Origin: Stomorhina lunata
Taxonomy: Eukaryota > Arthropoda > Insecta > Diptera > Rhiniidae
Direction: 5' to 3'
Length of the DNA stretch: 64,000 nt
Assembly: GCA_933228675.1 (NCBI GenBank)
Contig: OW121740.1
Location: forward strand, 7,009,442-7,073,441
The notes under the pieces are model-generated. The model did no database searches and was not told where the DNA came from. It worked only from the letters and a program-made list of their open reading frames with translations. Positions 12,720-24,439 of the stretch are shown here, in pieces (within the stretch, counting starts at the first letter, position 1; each line of letters starts with the position of its first letter). Both the position numbers and the translations under genes were made by a program.

Positions 12720-12960
12720 ACTTATCACGAACATATGAAAACCTAGAGCTGAATCTATAACTAAACCTAGAACTAAACCTAGAACTAAATAATGAAATGA
12801 ACCTAAAACTCAACCTACAACTGAACTAGAAGTAAACAAAAACTCTACTAGAACTGAGACTATAACTGAACCTGGAACTCAACCTATAACCAGACATAAA
12901 ACTGAACAAGATCTCAACTAGTCCTAAAAGTATAACTGAACTAAACCAAGAACTAAACTA
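12720..12960. repeat. Degenerate CTAGAACTGAAC repeat, block 2
   Basis: This is the same 12-bp-type repeat as at 12005-12590, here separating two copies of mariner C-terminal sequence. Confidence 0.8.
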
Positions 12961-12964
12961 ATAC

Positions 12965-13870
12965 CCTGTTCTGATATGAAGCGTATTCCAGTTAGGTCGT
13001 TCTAAATCGATCGAAACAAATTGGCAAGGTCTGGGCTATAAGGCCAGTAAGCACTATCTGCTGTTTTCCTAATAGTCCTGCAACATGAGGTCGAGCGTTG
13101 TTATGATGGAAAATTATGGCCTCGTATCTGGTCGAATATTCTGGTCGTTTTCTATTCAAACCAATCAATTGTCTTTGGTGCAGATCCCCTGTGATCGTTT
13201 GACCCGATTTCAGCAGCTCAAAATACAAATCTTACCAAATACAGAGCATTACATTGACGCCATGGATATTAGTCTTCTGTGTGAATTTGGCTGATTATTC
13301 GGGCTTTACATATAACTTTTTGCACTTAGGGTTTGCGATTCAAAAGTTCATTATATTTGTAGCGTTCAAGCTTCATTTCCGACATGCAAAATCAACTTTC
13401 AACTTCTCTCGGCTTCAATTTATATGGAACCCAATTTCCTTGCTATTGAATGAATCCCGATGCTTTAAAATAAAGAGAAATGGCTTGTTGTGGGACCCCA
13501 ATAACAATGCAAGTTTTTTATGCGTTTGACAACAATCTTCGTCTATTAATGCTTTCAATTCCTTATCATCTAACTTTCTCGGCTGACCAGGGGTTTCCTT
13601 GTCTTCTTTGACAAAGTCACCACTTTTGAATCGCTCAAACCATCGTTTACAAGTTTTACCAACAATCGTTAAGTTTTTTATGCGTTTGACAACAATCTTC
13701 GTCGATTAATGCTTCCAATTCCTCATCTTCTAACTTTCTCGTCTGACCGGGTTTCCTTGTCTTCTGTGACAAAGTCACCACTTTTGAATCGCTCAAACCA
13801 TCGTTTACAAGTTCTACCAACAATTGTTAACTTTCAGCTGCAGTTATCTTTAAATGAAAGAAGGTTATGA
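12965..13870 (-). pseudogene. Mariner transposase remnant
   Basis: Broken - strand frames give mauritiana-type mariner blocks: RWFERFKSGDF and a GQPRKL segment (13560-13660, repeated at 13735-13820), LKALIDEDCCQTHKK (near 13510-13556), and YFELLKSGQTITGDL leading to HHNNARPHVAGLL (13228-13090). In the HDNARPH motif the catalytic Asp is replaced by Asn. An internal duplication of about 160 bp repeats the N-terminal region. Stops and frameshifts exclude activity. Confidence 0.9.
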
Positions 13871-14460
13871 GACTTCTCCGCAAAACATCTTTTTAAGGCA
13901 CAAAATTCAACATTTTTACCCTCCAGACTACCATATTTCTTATTATTGGCACAAACCCTATGTAAAAGTTATGGTATATGCTATCCAAATCCAAATTATT
14001 CAGGGGCAGTTGTCTTGAAATGAAAGAAGGATATGAGACTTCCCCTCAAAACATCTTTTTAAGGCTCAACATTCAACATTTTTACCCCCGAAACTACCAT
14101 ATTTCTTATTATTGACAGAAATCCCATGTAAATCCAAATTATTCAGCAGCAGTTATCTTCAAATTAAAGAAGGTTATGAGACTTCCCCTCAAAACATCTT
14201 TTTAAGGCACAAAATTCAACATTTTTACCCCCGAAACTACCATATTTCTTATTATTGACAGAAATCCTATGTAAAAGTTATGGTATATGTTATTTAAATA
14301 GAAATTATTCAGCAGCAGTTATCTTCAAATTAAAGAAGGTTATGAGACTTCCCCTCAAAACATCTTTTTAAGGCACAAAATTCAACATTTTTACCCTCCA
14401 AACTACCATATTTCTTATTATTGACACAAACCATATGTAAAAGTTATGGTATATGTCCAA
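13836..14460 (-). repeat. Tandem repeats of the mariner 5' region
   Basis: Four copies (starting near 13838, 14001, 14141 and 14309) of a 140-168-bp unit. Each contains CTTCCCCTCAAAACATCTTT (or a close variant) and, on the - strand, a peptide resembling the mariner N-terminus (LRGSLITFF then LKITAAE). The N-terminal end of the transposon was thus amplified in tandem. Confidence 0.75.
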
Positions 14461-14685
14461 ATCTGGAGAAGTTCGGACAAATCAGAGTATCTTATTATTA
14501 CTCTCTCAAATACCAAACTTCCTCAAAAGTACAGGAACGCAAAACACCAAAATTTCAGTCCACAATTGGTTTATCTTGGAGATTATTTAAACTATTAGAT
14601 TAGATTACAGTTTTTAAAAGAATTTTTTTGTTTTAAATTGACTTTCATGAAAATAATTTGTTATCCAAACTCACACAAAGAAAAA

Positions 14686-14819
14686 TGTGCTGTTTATATA
14701 ACTAAAGCAACTGACAATTGAGTGAAATTTACATGTGTTATGTTATTGTAACAAAAACAAAAAAAAAACGTAAATTTCACTCAATCGTCTGCCGCTTTAG
14801 TTATATAAACCCCACATAA
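14686..14819. mobile_element. Small MITE with ~41-bp inverted repeats
   Basis: GTTTATATAACTAAAGC and TTGAGTGAAATTTAC on the left are matched by the inverted copy GTAAATTTCACTCAA and GCTTTAGTTATATAAAC on the right. The loop is about 40 bp. No coding capacity. Confidence 0.8.
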
Positions 14820-14829
14820 GTCTGTGGAT

Positions 14830-16430
14830 AGTTTTGAGTAAGAGGGAAAATAAAATTACTCTCACAATTTAGCAAAGACTTCATCCTGTATTAAGTAAGG
14901 GAATACAGTTGGATGAGTTTTGGGTGCCTTTGGACTAGTTTGGGTAGTTTCGTTGTCGTATGGTAACACGGTATGTCTTCCTTTTCTCTAAAATGTGTAA
15001 TCCACTACATCCTCATAAGAAAATCTTAATTACCGATTGTAGCACATCTTTTATACGTATTTAGGAGGCAGGTACAATCCCCCAAATCTTGATCAATCAA
15101 ATTTCATAAAAACAAATTTTGTTTTTATTTTAAATGACGTCTCCAAAAAAAACATCACTTGATGATTATAAATAGTCTCTTATGTTATTGATTATTATTG
15201 TTTTGTCACAAATATTTTTTTTATTATTTAATTCTTGTTTTTATTTTCGACTATATCGTTTAGAAAAAAATATAACCTGGCAAATTTTTTATTGTTTGCT
15301 AAAGTCTATTGTTTTTGCTTAAATATTAAGGCCCACACCTTTATTAGAATAATTTTTCTATTCATCTAAATTGTAATGGGTTTTCAATAATGCAGACATA
15401 TGTTTTTTTTGCTGTTGTAGAATTTTAATATACAATTTTTTTCTCTTAAGGCCCAAGGTAAACCACCTTCCATGTAAATTTATGGTCAAGATAACTGTAA
15501 ACAGAGGAAGCCCTTGATAAAGACTGAAACTAAAATCGGAAATCTCAGAAAAGGGGCTTGTTTTTGCATATTAATAAACTAAGAATTATCTTTGTATTCA
15601 ATTTTAGGTCAAGGGTCATACCTGGTAAACTGGTTTACAGTTTTTAGAGAATCCACTGTTATGTCATTTACATATACATTTTTACAGTTTTTAGAGAATC
15701 CACTGTTAAGTAATTTACATGTAGATTTTCTGTTAACGGTTTTGTTATAACAGTCAATAATCATAAATTACCTTAAAAGATTAACATTTTAGTTACTGTT
15801 ATTCTGTAACTGATTATATCTACAGAATCTGTTAGCGGTGGAGGTAGAGAGAAGAAATGGAAAAGGCGTTTTTTCACATTATAACTAAAAGAACTTGTTT
15901 AAAAAAAATAAAAAACAAATTACCGCTTTATTTAAATAAATAAACAATTTCTAGTTTTGAATAATTTAACCCCTGTTGAGAGTTTTTATTTTGAAAATAA
16001 CATAAAATGAAGTTTCCGTTTCAAAATTAATGATTCAAAGAAAATTCTCAAAACTTTAACATGTCAAAATTTAAGCTATTGAAAATTGTTGTTCTATATG
16101 TGGGTGTTTAAAAACAAAATATTATCTGTCACATTTCCTTCAAAATTTTATTTAAACGAAATTAATTTTTTTTTCTGTATAATTTAACACTTAGTATAAA
16201 CGTTTAATTCTTTTATGACTTTTTGTTTTACTGGTTCAGTTTTTTTTTTCATCTTGTAAAAAAACGAGACGTTCAAAGTCCAAGCAAAAAGCTCACTTCA
16301 ATCGAAAGCCCGCGCAAATATTTAAATTTTTATTACAAATGACATTTGTTAATAACAAATGTATGCGTGATTAACATGTGAGTCTGATAAGTGAAAAAAA
16401 AAGAAAATATGGAAATGATCTTGCATTTTG
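14830..16430. other. Non-coding stretch
   Basis: No gene recognised. A 48-bp direct duplication containing TTTTTAGAGAATCCACTGTT lies at about 15636 and 15684. The rest is AT-rich. Confidence 0.4.
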
Positions 16431-16439
16431 ACGCCCCCT

Positions 16440-17880
16440 TTAGAGAGCCCTTGTATTTCATGAAACTAAAGTGAACTAAATAGAACTGATCCAGAAATGT
16501 TCCAAAACGGATCCATAATCAATCAATAAATTATCAAACAATATTCGCAAATTACTCATGAATTGATCAGAAACATACATATAAAGGACTGATCAAGAAC
16601 TCATTCAAAACTCAATAAGAACTGATGAGGAACATATGAAGACCTTCTAGAACTGAAGTTAACCTACAACTAAACTACAAGTGGACTGAATCTTTATTGA
16701 ATCTGAACTCTATCTGGAACTGAACATGGATACGAACCTAAGACTAAACTAGATCTCAATCAGATCAACGAGTGATCTCAAATTAATCAAGAACTGATTA
16801 GAAACATATAAAAACTCAACAAAAACTGATGACGAACATATGAAGACCTTCTCGACCTGAACTTAACCTACAGCTGAACTACAAGTGGACTGAATCTTTA
16901 CCAGAACTGAGACTATTACTGAATCTGAACTCAATCTGAAACTGAACATGGATACGAACCTAAGACTAAACTAGATCTCAATCAGATCAACGAGTGATCT
17001 CAAATTAATCAAGGACTGTTTAGAAACATATAAAGGCCTGACCAAAAACTGATTCAAAACTCAACAAGAACTGATGACGAACCTAAAACTGAATCTAAAA
17101 CTAAACCTTAAACTTAACCTACAAGTGGACTGAATCTTTACCATAACTGAATCTGAACTCAATCTGGAACTGAGCAGCGATACGAACCCAAGACTGAACT
17201 AGATATCAATCAGATCAACGAGTGATCTCAAATTAATCAAGAACTGATTAGAAACATATAAAGGACTGATCATGAAGTGATCAAAAACTCAACAAGAACT
17301 GATGACGAATATATGAAGACCTTCTAAAACTGAACCTAGAATTAAACCTTAAACTGAATCGAAAACTAAACCTAGAACTTAACCTACAAGTGGACTGAAT
17401 CTTTACCAGAACTGAATTTGAACTCAATCTGGAACTGAACATGGATACGAACCAAAGACCAAAGATCTCAATCAGATCAACGAGTGATTTCAAATTAATC
17501 AAGATCTGGTTAGAAACATATAAACGACTGATCAAAAAGTGATCCAGAACTCAATAAGAACTCATTACGAACATATAAAGGCCTTATCCAGAACTGAACC
17601 TAGAACTAAACCCAAAACCTAAACTAAAACTAAACTGGAAGTGAACCTAAGACCTAATTGATATCTACTAAAACTAATATAATATATCAATGACTGATCA
17701 AAAATGAATCAAGAACTGATCAGAAACATCTAAAGTACTGATTAAGAACTTAACCTGGAATTAAATATGTAACTGAACGTAGAAATGAACCTAGAACTTA
17801 AGTTAAATCTGAATCTGAATAACTAAGCCCGCAACTCAACTTAGAAGTGAACCTAAAACCAAACCTAAAGCTTAACTATC
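16440..17880. repeat. CTAGAACTGAAC repeat with higher-order units
   Basis: The same degenerate repeat as at 12 kb, here organised into longer units. The block CAGATCAACGAGTGATCTCA, followed by a conserved AATTAATCAAG segment, recurs at 16761, 16983, 17211 and 17473 (222, 228 and 262 bp apart). Confidence 0.85.
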
Positions 17881-17882
17881 CC

Positions 17883-18037
17883 TCTACACCATTTTCAATT
17901 GAATTTGAGAAATAATATTAAAAATTCTCAATTCCAATTGAATATTTCTCATTTTCAATTGAAAATTCTCAATTTCAATTGAAAATTTCTCAATTCAATT
18001 TGAAAATTTCTCAATTACAATTGAAAATGGTGTAGTG
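17883..18037. repeat. Fold-back repeat of CAATTGAAAA units
   Basis: CTACACCATTTTCAATTG opens the segment and its reverse complement CAATTGAAAATGGTGTAG closes it. The interior is a run of TTTCAATTGAAAATTCTC-like units that are themselves palindromic. This is a small MITE-like hairpin inside the CTAGAACTGAAC array. Confidence 0.75.
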
Positions 18038-18199
18038 GAATTAAGCGTACAACTAAACTGAACCACTATAAGTGAATTCAGAACAGAAACTGGAAATGAA
18101 ACTAAAACTGAACCTAGAACTTAACCTACAACTGAACTTGAACTTCAACTTAATTAGATATCTACTATAACAGAATACGGATCTCAACCTAGAATGAAC

Positions 18200-19260
18200 T
18201 TTTATGATAATAACTTCGATTATAAAAAGTATTGTCCATCATTAGCCGCTACTTTTTCCCAGCTTTCTAGTAGCATATAGATTCCGTGCCAAAAGAACTC
18301 CGGTTTTGGGGTTAAGCACAAATCAAGCCAATTTCTTGTTTTGTTGAAGTGTGTGTATTCCAGTAAAGGCGTTCAGCATCGATTGAAACTAATAGTAGTC
18401 AGAAGAGTCAAGGTCTGGGCTATAAAGCCGGTGAGCCAAAACTTCCCATCAACTAGTTTCCTAAAACTTTTTGACCGGTTTCGAAACATGTGGTTTCGAA
18501 ACTTGTGATCGTCTAACCCGATTTCAACTGCTCAAAATATGCACATAGAAATGCGGCGTGGCGTCATGGACTATATATGGCTTTGACATGGATTTATAAG
18601 GGCTTTATATTGCGCTTGGGGTTATCGTAATGTAAAGAAATTACTTCTTTTTGTAGCATTCAAGCATCATTTTCTACATTCAAAATCACCAAAACTTCCA
18701 ATCCACTGCTTTTCAAATTTAGTCTCATTGTTCTCTTATACGCGTCTCAATTAAAACTGTTCCCACAATATTCGGTCATCGGCCTTATATAGTAGAGAAG
18801 ATAGTTTCTAGCATTTTCTGCAGACGTAAACAAAGAGCTGCTCTCGTTGATTACACTAACAAAGAGAGAGAGTGTAGATAAAGAGAAAAATGCTGCTCTA
18901 CTCTTAAAGCAAAACATTAAGAGAAAAATGTTGTTCTGCTTACAAACAGAACAACAAATACACCAGCAGAAACATTCTAGAAAACTAGGGGAAGAACTAG
19001 GGGAATAACTTAAAAATTCGTGACAATATGTAAGTTTTTCTTGCGTTTGATAACAATCTTTGTCGAGTTATGCTTTCAATTCCTCATCTTCAAACTTTTT
19101 TTGGCTGACTAAGATCTTCTTTGCCTTCCGCGAAGAAATCGCCAATTTTGAATCGCTCAAACTATCGTTTACAAGTTCTTAAAACAATCGATAACTTTCA
19201 GCAGCTGTTTCTTTCAAATGAAAGAAGTTATTAGACCCGTAAAACATATTTTTAATCCCA
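18200..19260 (-). pseudogene. Second mariner transposase remnant
   Basis: The - strand contains the mariner C-terminus (PEFFWHGIYMLLESWEKV, near 18240-18310), the region before it (18350-18440, same as 12597-12715), and N-terminal sequence near 19040-19230 matching the repeated 5' units at 13.8-14.4 kb. It is the same family as the element at 13 kb, with many stops. An unrelated AT-rich and GAGAG-rich segment (18780-19020) interrupts it. Confidence 0.8.
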
Positions 19261-19264
19261 AAAT

Positions 19265-20690
19265 ATGTCAATATTAAAGCAATAGAAAAAGTGTCTGTTC
19301 ATGCTTTAGCGTCTATCGAATGCTGAATTATAGTGGCAGATATTTACCCTCCAAAATATCGTGTATCATTGTTGACACAAAGCATATGTGATAGTTATGC
19401 CTTATATTATCCAAATCGAAACTATTAACTTGTAAACCAAATAACCTGAACCTGGACTTTCTAAATTTTCTTGGATTTTTTTTTTTTTTTTTTCAAAAAA
19501 ACTGCTTTGTTTCATTTATTTCACCACTCATTTAATAATATAATAATTCTTTGTCTGCTTTCTGATTTTAAATTCAACAAAAAGTCATAAAAAAGTATTT
19601 TATTTACACAATTAATACTTTGGAAATTTTGCAAATCTTTTAAGTTGAAAATAATTTCAAACATGAGCGTATTGTAATTTTTATAACAGCACGTTAACAG
19701 CTCTACCGATAACGATCTGGGTGTCACTTTTGTCTAGAATATATTTACCACCCGATAGACAAAAATTATCTGTCTATAATTTAAAACACGAGTATTTGTT
19801 TTGATTTGATACTGAAAAGTACTTGTCTGTCAAAATTATAGTTTAATGGTCGATCGGTTTGCCTTTGTCTGGTGATTTTTTATTTTTTTTTTCATTTTTG
19901 TTTTGCTTAGCATTTTCCAATTTTATAGACTTAATAACTGACTCAAGCATTTTCCGCCACCCAATGGGTTCTTTTCTGTAACTTTGTTCCAAAAACTAAT
20001 TGTAGACAATTTTCAAAGTGTATTTATTTAGAAATATTTAATAATATTTTCAATACTCTCAAGTATGGCACGAGTTGAAACACGTTTTTGAAGCGATTTT
20101 ATTTATTTGAAAATAAATAATAAACACGAGTAAAGAAATAGAGAATGGACAAAATATACAATAAATTAAGACGAAGATTTAATTGAAACAATGAATTCAT
20201 TTAAATTTTTTAAACATATTAATGACAATCTAGTTTCCTATACATATTTTATATCAGTTTCGAAATTATTAGTGTTTTATTTAGAAGAAGAACTTCAGTA
20301 CAAGTGTCCTTATTTCTAACGAAACCACTGTCTGGGTTATTTTAATTTTAGATTTTTAATCTTACAAGTTTAAATTATAATATTTTTTATTAAAAATTGT
20401 AATGTCTCGACTTGATTTAAAGCAGCTGAGAATTTAAATTGGATTAATCAAATGCGTCATATTTATTATATTTTCTTCTAATCTTAAGCCAAAATTTGCA
20501 GATATTTTCTAGATCTAGTTCTAAATAATTCAGATCGGTTTTAAGTTCATGTTCTATTCTATTTTATTCTTTTATGTTAGTTCCAGATTCTGTTTTAGGT
20601 TCTAGTCATATATCCATAGATTTAGTTCGGTTCCAATTCATTTTCTATCTTAAATTTCATGTCATACGTAGTTCACGTTTTAGACCAAAA
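19265..20690. other. Non-coding stretch
   Basis: AT-rich sequence with homopolymer T runs (19470-19500) and no recognised gene. Toward the end, short GTTCTAGTT/AGTTC-type motifs resemble the reverse strand of the CTAGAACTGAAC repeat. Confidence 0.4.
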
Positions 20691-20694
20691 ATGT

Positions 20695-22700
20695 TTCTAT
20701 AGAATTTTTTTTTACAAAAAATTTTTTATCAAAAATTTTTCTATAGAAAATTAAAAAAAAAAAAAAAAAATTCTATAGAAAATTTTTTTTATCAAAAATT
20801 TTTCTATAGGAAATTTTTTATTAAAAATTTTTCTATAGAAATTTTTTTATCAAAAATTTTTTTAACAAATAACTTTTCTTTAGAAAATTTTTTTACAAAA
20901 AATTTTTCTAAACCAAATTTTTTTATCAAAAATTTTTCTACAGAAAATTTTTTTAAAAATGTTGCTATAGAAGATTTTTTTATCAACAAATTTTTCTATA
21001 GAAAATTTTTTTATTCAAAATTTTTCAAATTTTTTGATAAATTTTCAATAGAAAATTTTTTTATCAAAAATTTTTCTAATTTTTTTTATCAAAAAATTTT
21101 CTAATTTTTTTATCAAAAAATTTTCTAATTTTTTTATCAAAAAATTTTCTAATTTTTTTATCAAAAAATTTTCTAATTTTTTTATCAAAAAATTTTCTAA
21201 TTTTTTTATCAACAAATTTTCTAATTTTTAAATTTTTTTTTTTGTCAAAAATTTTTCTACAGGAAATTTTTTTATCGAGAATTTTTCTTTAGAAAATTTT
21301 TTTATCAAAAATTTTTCTATAGAAAATTTTTTCTATAAAAACATTTTTTGTAGAAAATTTTATTTTATCAAAAATTTTACAAAAAAATTTCTATAGAAAA
21401 TTTTTTTACAAAAAATTTTTTTTCAGAAATTTTTCTATAAAATTTTTTTTTTTTATAGAAATTTTTTTCTATCAACAATTTTTCTATAGAAACATTTTTT
21501 ATAGAAAATTTTATTTTATCAAAAATATCAGAAAATTTTTTATAGAAAATTTTTTCTATAAAAACATTTTTTGTAGAAAATTTTATTTTATCAAAAATTT
21601 TACAAAAAAATTTCTATAGAAAATTTTTTTACAAAAAATTTTTTTTCAAAAATTTTTTTTCAAAATTTTTTTCCAAAAATTTTTTTTTCAGAAATTTTTC
21701 TATAAAAATTTTTTTTTCAGAAATTTTTCTATAAAAATTTTTTTTTCAGAAATTTTTCTATAAAAATTTTTGTTATAGAAATTTTTTTCTATCAACAATT
21801 TTTCTATAGAAACATTTTTTATAGAAAATTTTATTTTATCAAAAATTTTCTATAGAAAATTTTTTTACAAAAAATTTTTTACCAAAAATTTTTCTATAGA
21901 AATTTTTCTTACAAAAAAATTTTCTATACGAAGTTTTTCTATAGAAAATTTTTTTATTCAAAATTTTTCTATAGAAAATTTTTTTAACAAAAAATTTTTT
22001 TATAGAAAATTTTTTTATCAAAAATTTTTTTACCAAATATATAGATTTATAGAAAATTGTTTATCGAAATTTTATATTTACCAAAAATTTTTTACCAAAA
22101 ATATAGACAATTTTTTTATCGAGATTTTTTTATCAAAAATTAAAAAAAAATAATTTCTATAGAAAATGTTTACCCAAAAATTCTTCTATATCAAAAATTT
22201 TTTTTATAAAAAATTTTTCTACAGAAAATTTTTTTATAGAATTTTTTTTCAACAATTTTTCTACAGAAAATTTTTTTATAGAATTTTTTTTCAACAATTT
22301 TTCTATAGAAAAGTTTTTTATAAAAGTAAAAAATTTTCTATAGAAAATTTTTTTATCAAAAATTTTTCTAATTTTTTTATCAAAAAAAAATTCTAATTTT
22401 TTCATCAAAAATTTTTCCTTAAAAAATTTTTTATCAAAAATTTTTCTATAGAATATTTTTTTATCGAAAATTTTTATTTTATCAAAAATTTTTCAATAGA
22501 AAATTTTTTTATCTAAATTTTTTTTTTTTCAAAAATTTTTCTATAGAAATTTTTTTGAAAATTTTTTTTAAATAGGTTTTTCTTTGTAAATTTTTTGATA
22601 GAAAAATATTTTTATTGAAAATTTTCCAGAAAAATATTTTTATTGAAAAATTTTTCAAGAAAAAATATTTTTGTTAAAAATGTTTTTATAAAAAAATTAA
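20695..22700. repeat. AT-rich ~30-bp array with TTTTCTATAGAAAA core (left array)
   Basis: Imperfect tandem units read TTTTCTATAGAAAA followed by TTTTTTTATCAAAAA. Local variants include a 26-bp unit TCTAATTTTTTTATCAAAAA (21065-21230). The palindromic core is the one in the 31-bp minisatellite at 1.8 kb. Orientation is opposite to the array at 40-42.8 kb. Apparent Lys/Phe/Ile-rich frames are translations of the repeat, not genes. Confidence 0.92.
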
Positions 22701-22815
22701 AAAATCGGGTAAAATCGAGTTCCACATATCTTTAGGCACATTTTTAACTTAAGTTATTTAGCTTGAGAATTTTAAAAAATCCCCTAATTAATATGACCTT
22801 TTTATACCTTTACAG

Positions 22816-23005
22816 ATTACCATCAAAACCTAGAAAAGGAGCTCAAAACTAACAGAGAAGACCTCTTAAGAGGTCAGGCCCCAAAATATTTGGGTGGGCT
22901 TAACCAACCATCGTAAAGGAAAACGAAAGACAACAAAAGGCTTTCTCTTACAAAGCCCAACAAAGCCCAAAGGAGTTTCCAAAACTCTTAACGTTTCAAC
23001 ATACA
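22816..23005 (+). other. REPTOR: REPTOR 5' untranslated sequence
   Basis: TTTACAG at 22809-22815 is a good splice acceptor directly after the AT array, so the exon probably begins at 22816 with 190 nt of leader. In the reading frame of the start codon there are TAA stops in this leader (the last near 22900), so the protein cannot begin further upstream in this exon. The upstream exon and promoter were not identified. Confidence 0.6.
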
Positions 23006-24439
23006 ATGACAGAAAATCAATTATTTCCCATGTCGACTGAATTATTCGACACCTCTTCCAACAGCAGTAATCCACTGAAGTACGATTTGTATTCGTTGGG
23101 TTTGACAACCAGTGTAGGATCCGCAACTGCATTATTTGCCACTTTCACGAACACGAGTAGCGGCGGTGGTCTAGGCACAAATTCTCTGTTTACTCCCACA
23201 AGCAACAATAGTAGCAGTAGTGGTGGTGGTGGTCCCGGTGTTAACAGCATTAGTGTTAGTAGCGCTACTGGAGGTGGCAGTAATGTTATGCTAACGAATG
23301 CCATAACAATACCTCGTAGTAATAATCTAAATCAAAGTCATAATCCCTATCAAGACGAGTCACATCATCATCCCACCAGCAGTCCCTTTCTAACCCACTT
23401 ATTAAATCATCAGCAATTGCAACAGAATCTTCAACAACAACAACAACAGCAGCAGCATATGAATAGCATAATGGCCTCACAGTCACAGCAGCAGCAACAA
23501 CACCATCAACAGCAGCAGCAACAGAATCAGAGCCATGCTACTGGTTTGCTGACGAGCGTCCTTTCCGATTATTCCGATTATGCTTTGGATGCTTTAGATG
23601 CTTCTCTTTCGCCGTCTTTATTGCAAGATGTTAGTTTAAGTGCTGCCGCTGCCACACAGAGTCTTAATTCCGGACAAAACTCTTCAGCCTCTATTAACTC
23701 GCCCTTCTATAGCCAGGATCCCTCATCGCCTTTGAGTAATAACAATGGTTCCGGAGGTAGTAATGGCACTGCTAGTGGTAGTTCCATTAGTGGTAACTCC
23801 AATACTCTGAATATTTCTTCGGCTACCGATATAACGGGTGTAGTTACTTTTCTCAATTCCACCGCCACTGCAGATGACTCTTCATCTTTGCTCTATGACT
23901 CTAATCTGGCTCCTAATTCCATGTGGAGTGATATAGGCAGTGCCATATCCACTAAACATGAACCTTTCTCTATAGAAGACAACTATATTTTCCAATTGGA
24001 TAAATCAGATGTAAATAATACCGGATTTGGTGACTTTGAGGGTGATATTGCCAATTTAGAAGATATAAGCAATTTAGAGGATTTCCTACCCTCCTCGGGT
24101 TCACATGATGATGCTGGTCATTCGTTTCATTTGTTATCGCCTTCATTGCATGCAGCCGCACAAAGTAGCACACCTTCACCAGGTATGGGACCACCCATGG
24201 AACTATTACAACAACAGCATCAGGAACAACAACAAATACCACAATTTTCGCATATACAACAAAGTTTACAGAGAAATTCTGGGGGTGGAGACTCCAATGG
24301 CAACTCAAACCATAGAAATTCTTTGCAAATACATCAAAGTTCCTCTAGTCCATATGACATTTATCACAGCACACCAAATAAGCATCAGCTGCAGCAGCAG
24401 CAACAACAGCACAGTACCAATTTTTCGCCGGGAAGTCTT
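23006..24439 (+). CDS. REPTOR: REPTOR coding exon 1 (low-complexity N-terminus)
   Basis: 478 codons, ending at a GTAAGT donor (24440) in phase 0. It encodes the Ser/Asn/Gly-rich segment and CAG/CAA glutamine runs. Later segments such as [18 protein letters not shown] and [14 protein letters not shown] are acidic and hydrophobic, in the style of activation domains (inference). Several overlapping antisense frames are by-products of its codon bias. Confidence 0.92.

Noticed and set aside
12992..13294. Intact mariner transposase
   Set aside because: The - strand frame carries mariner motifs but is only 78 codons, with Asn in place of a catalytic Asp and stops either side.
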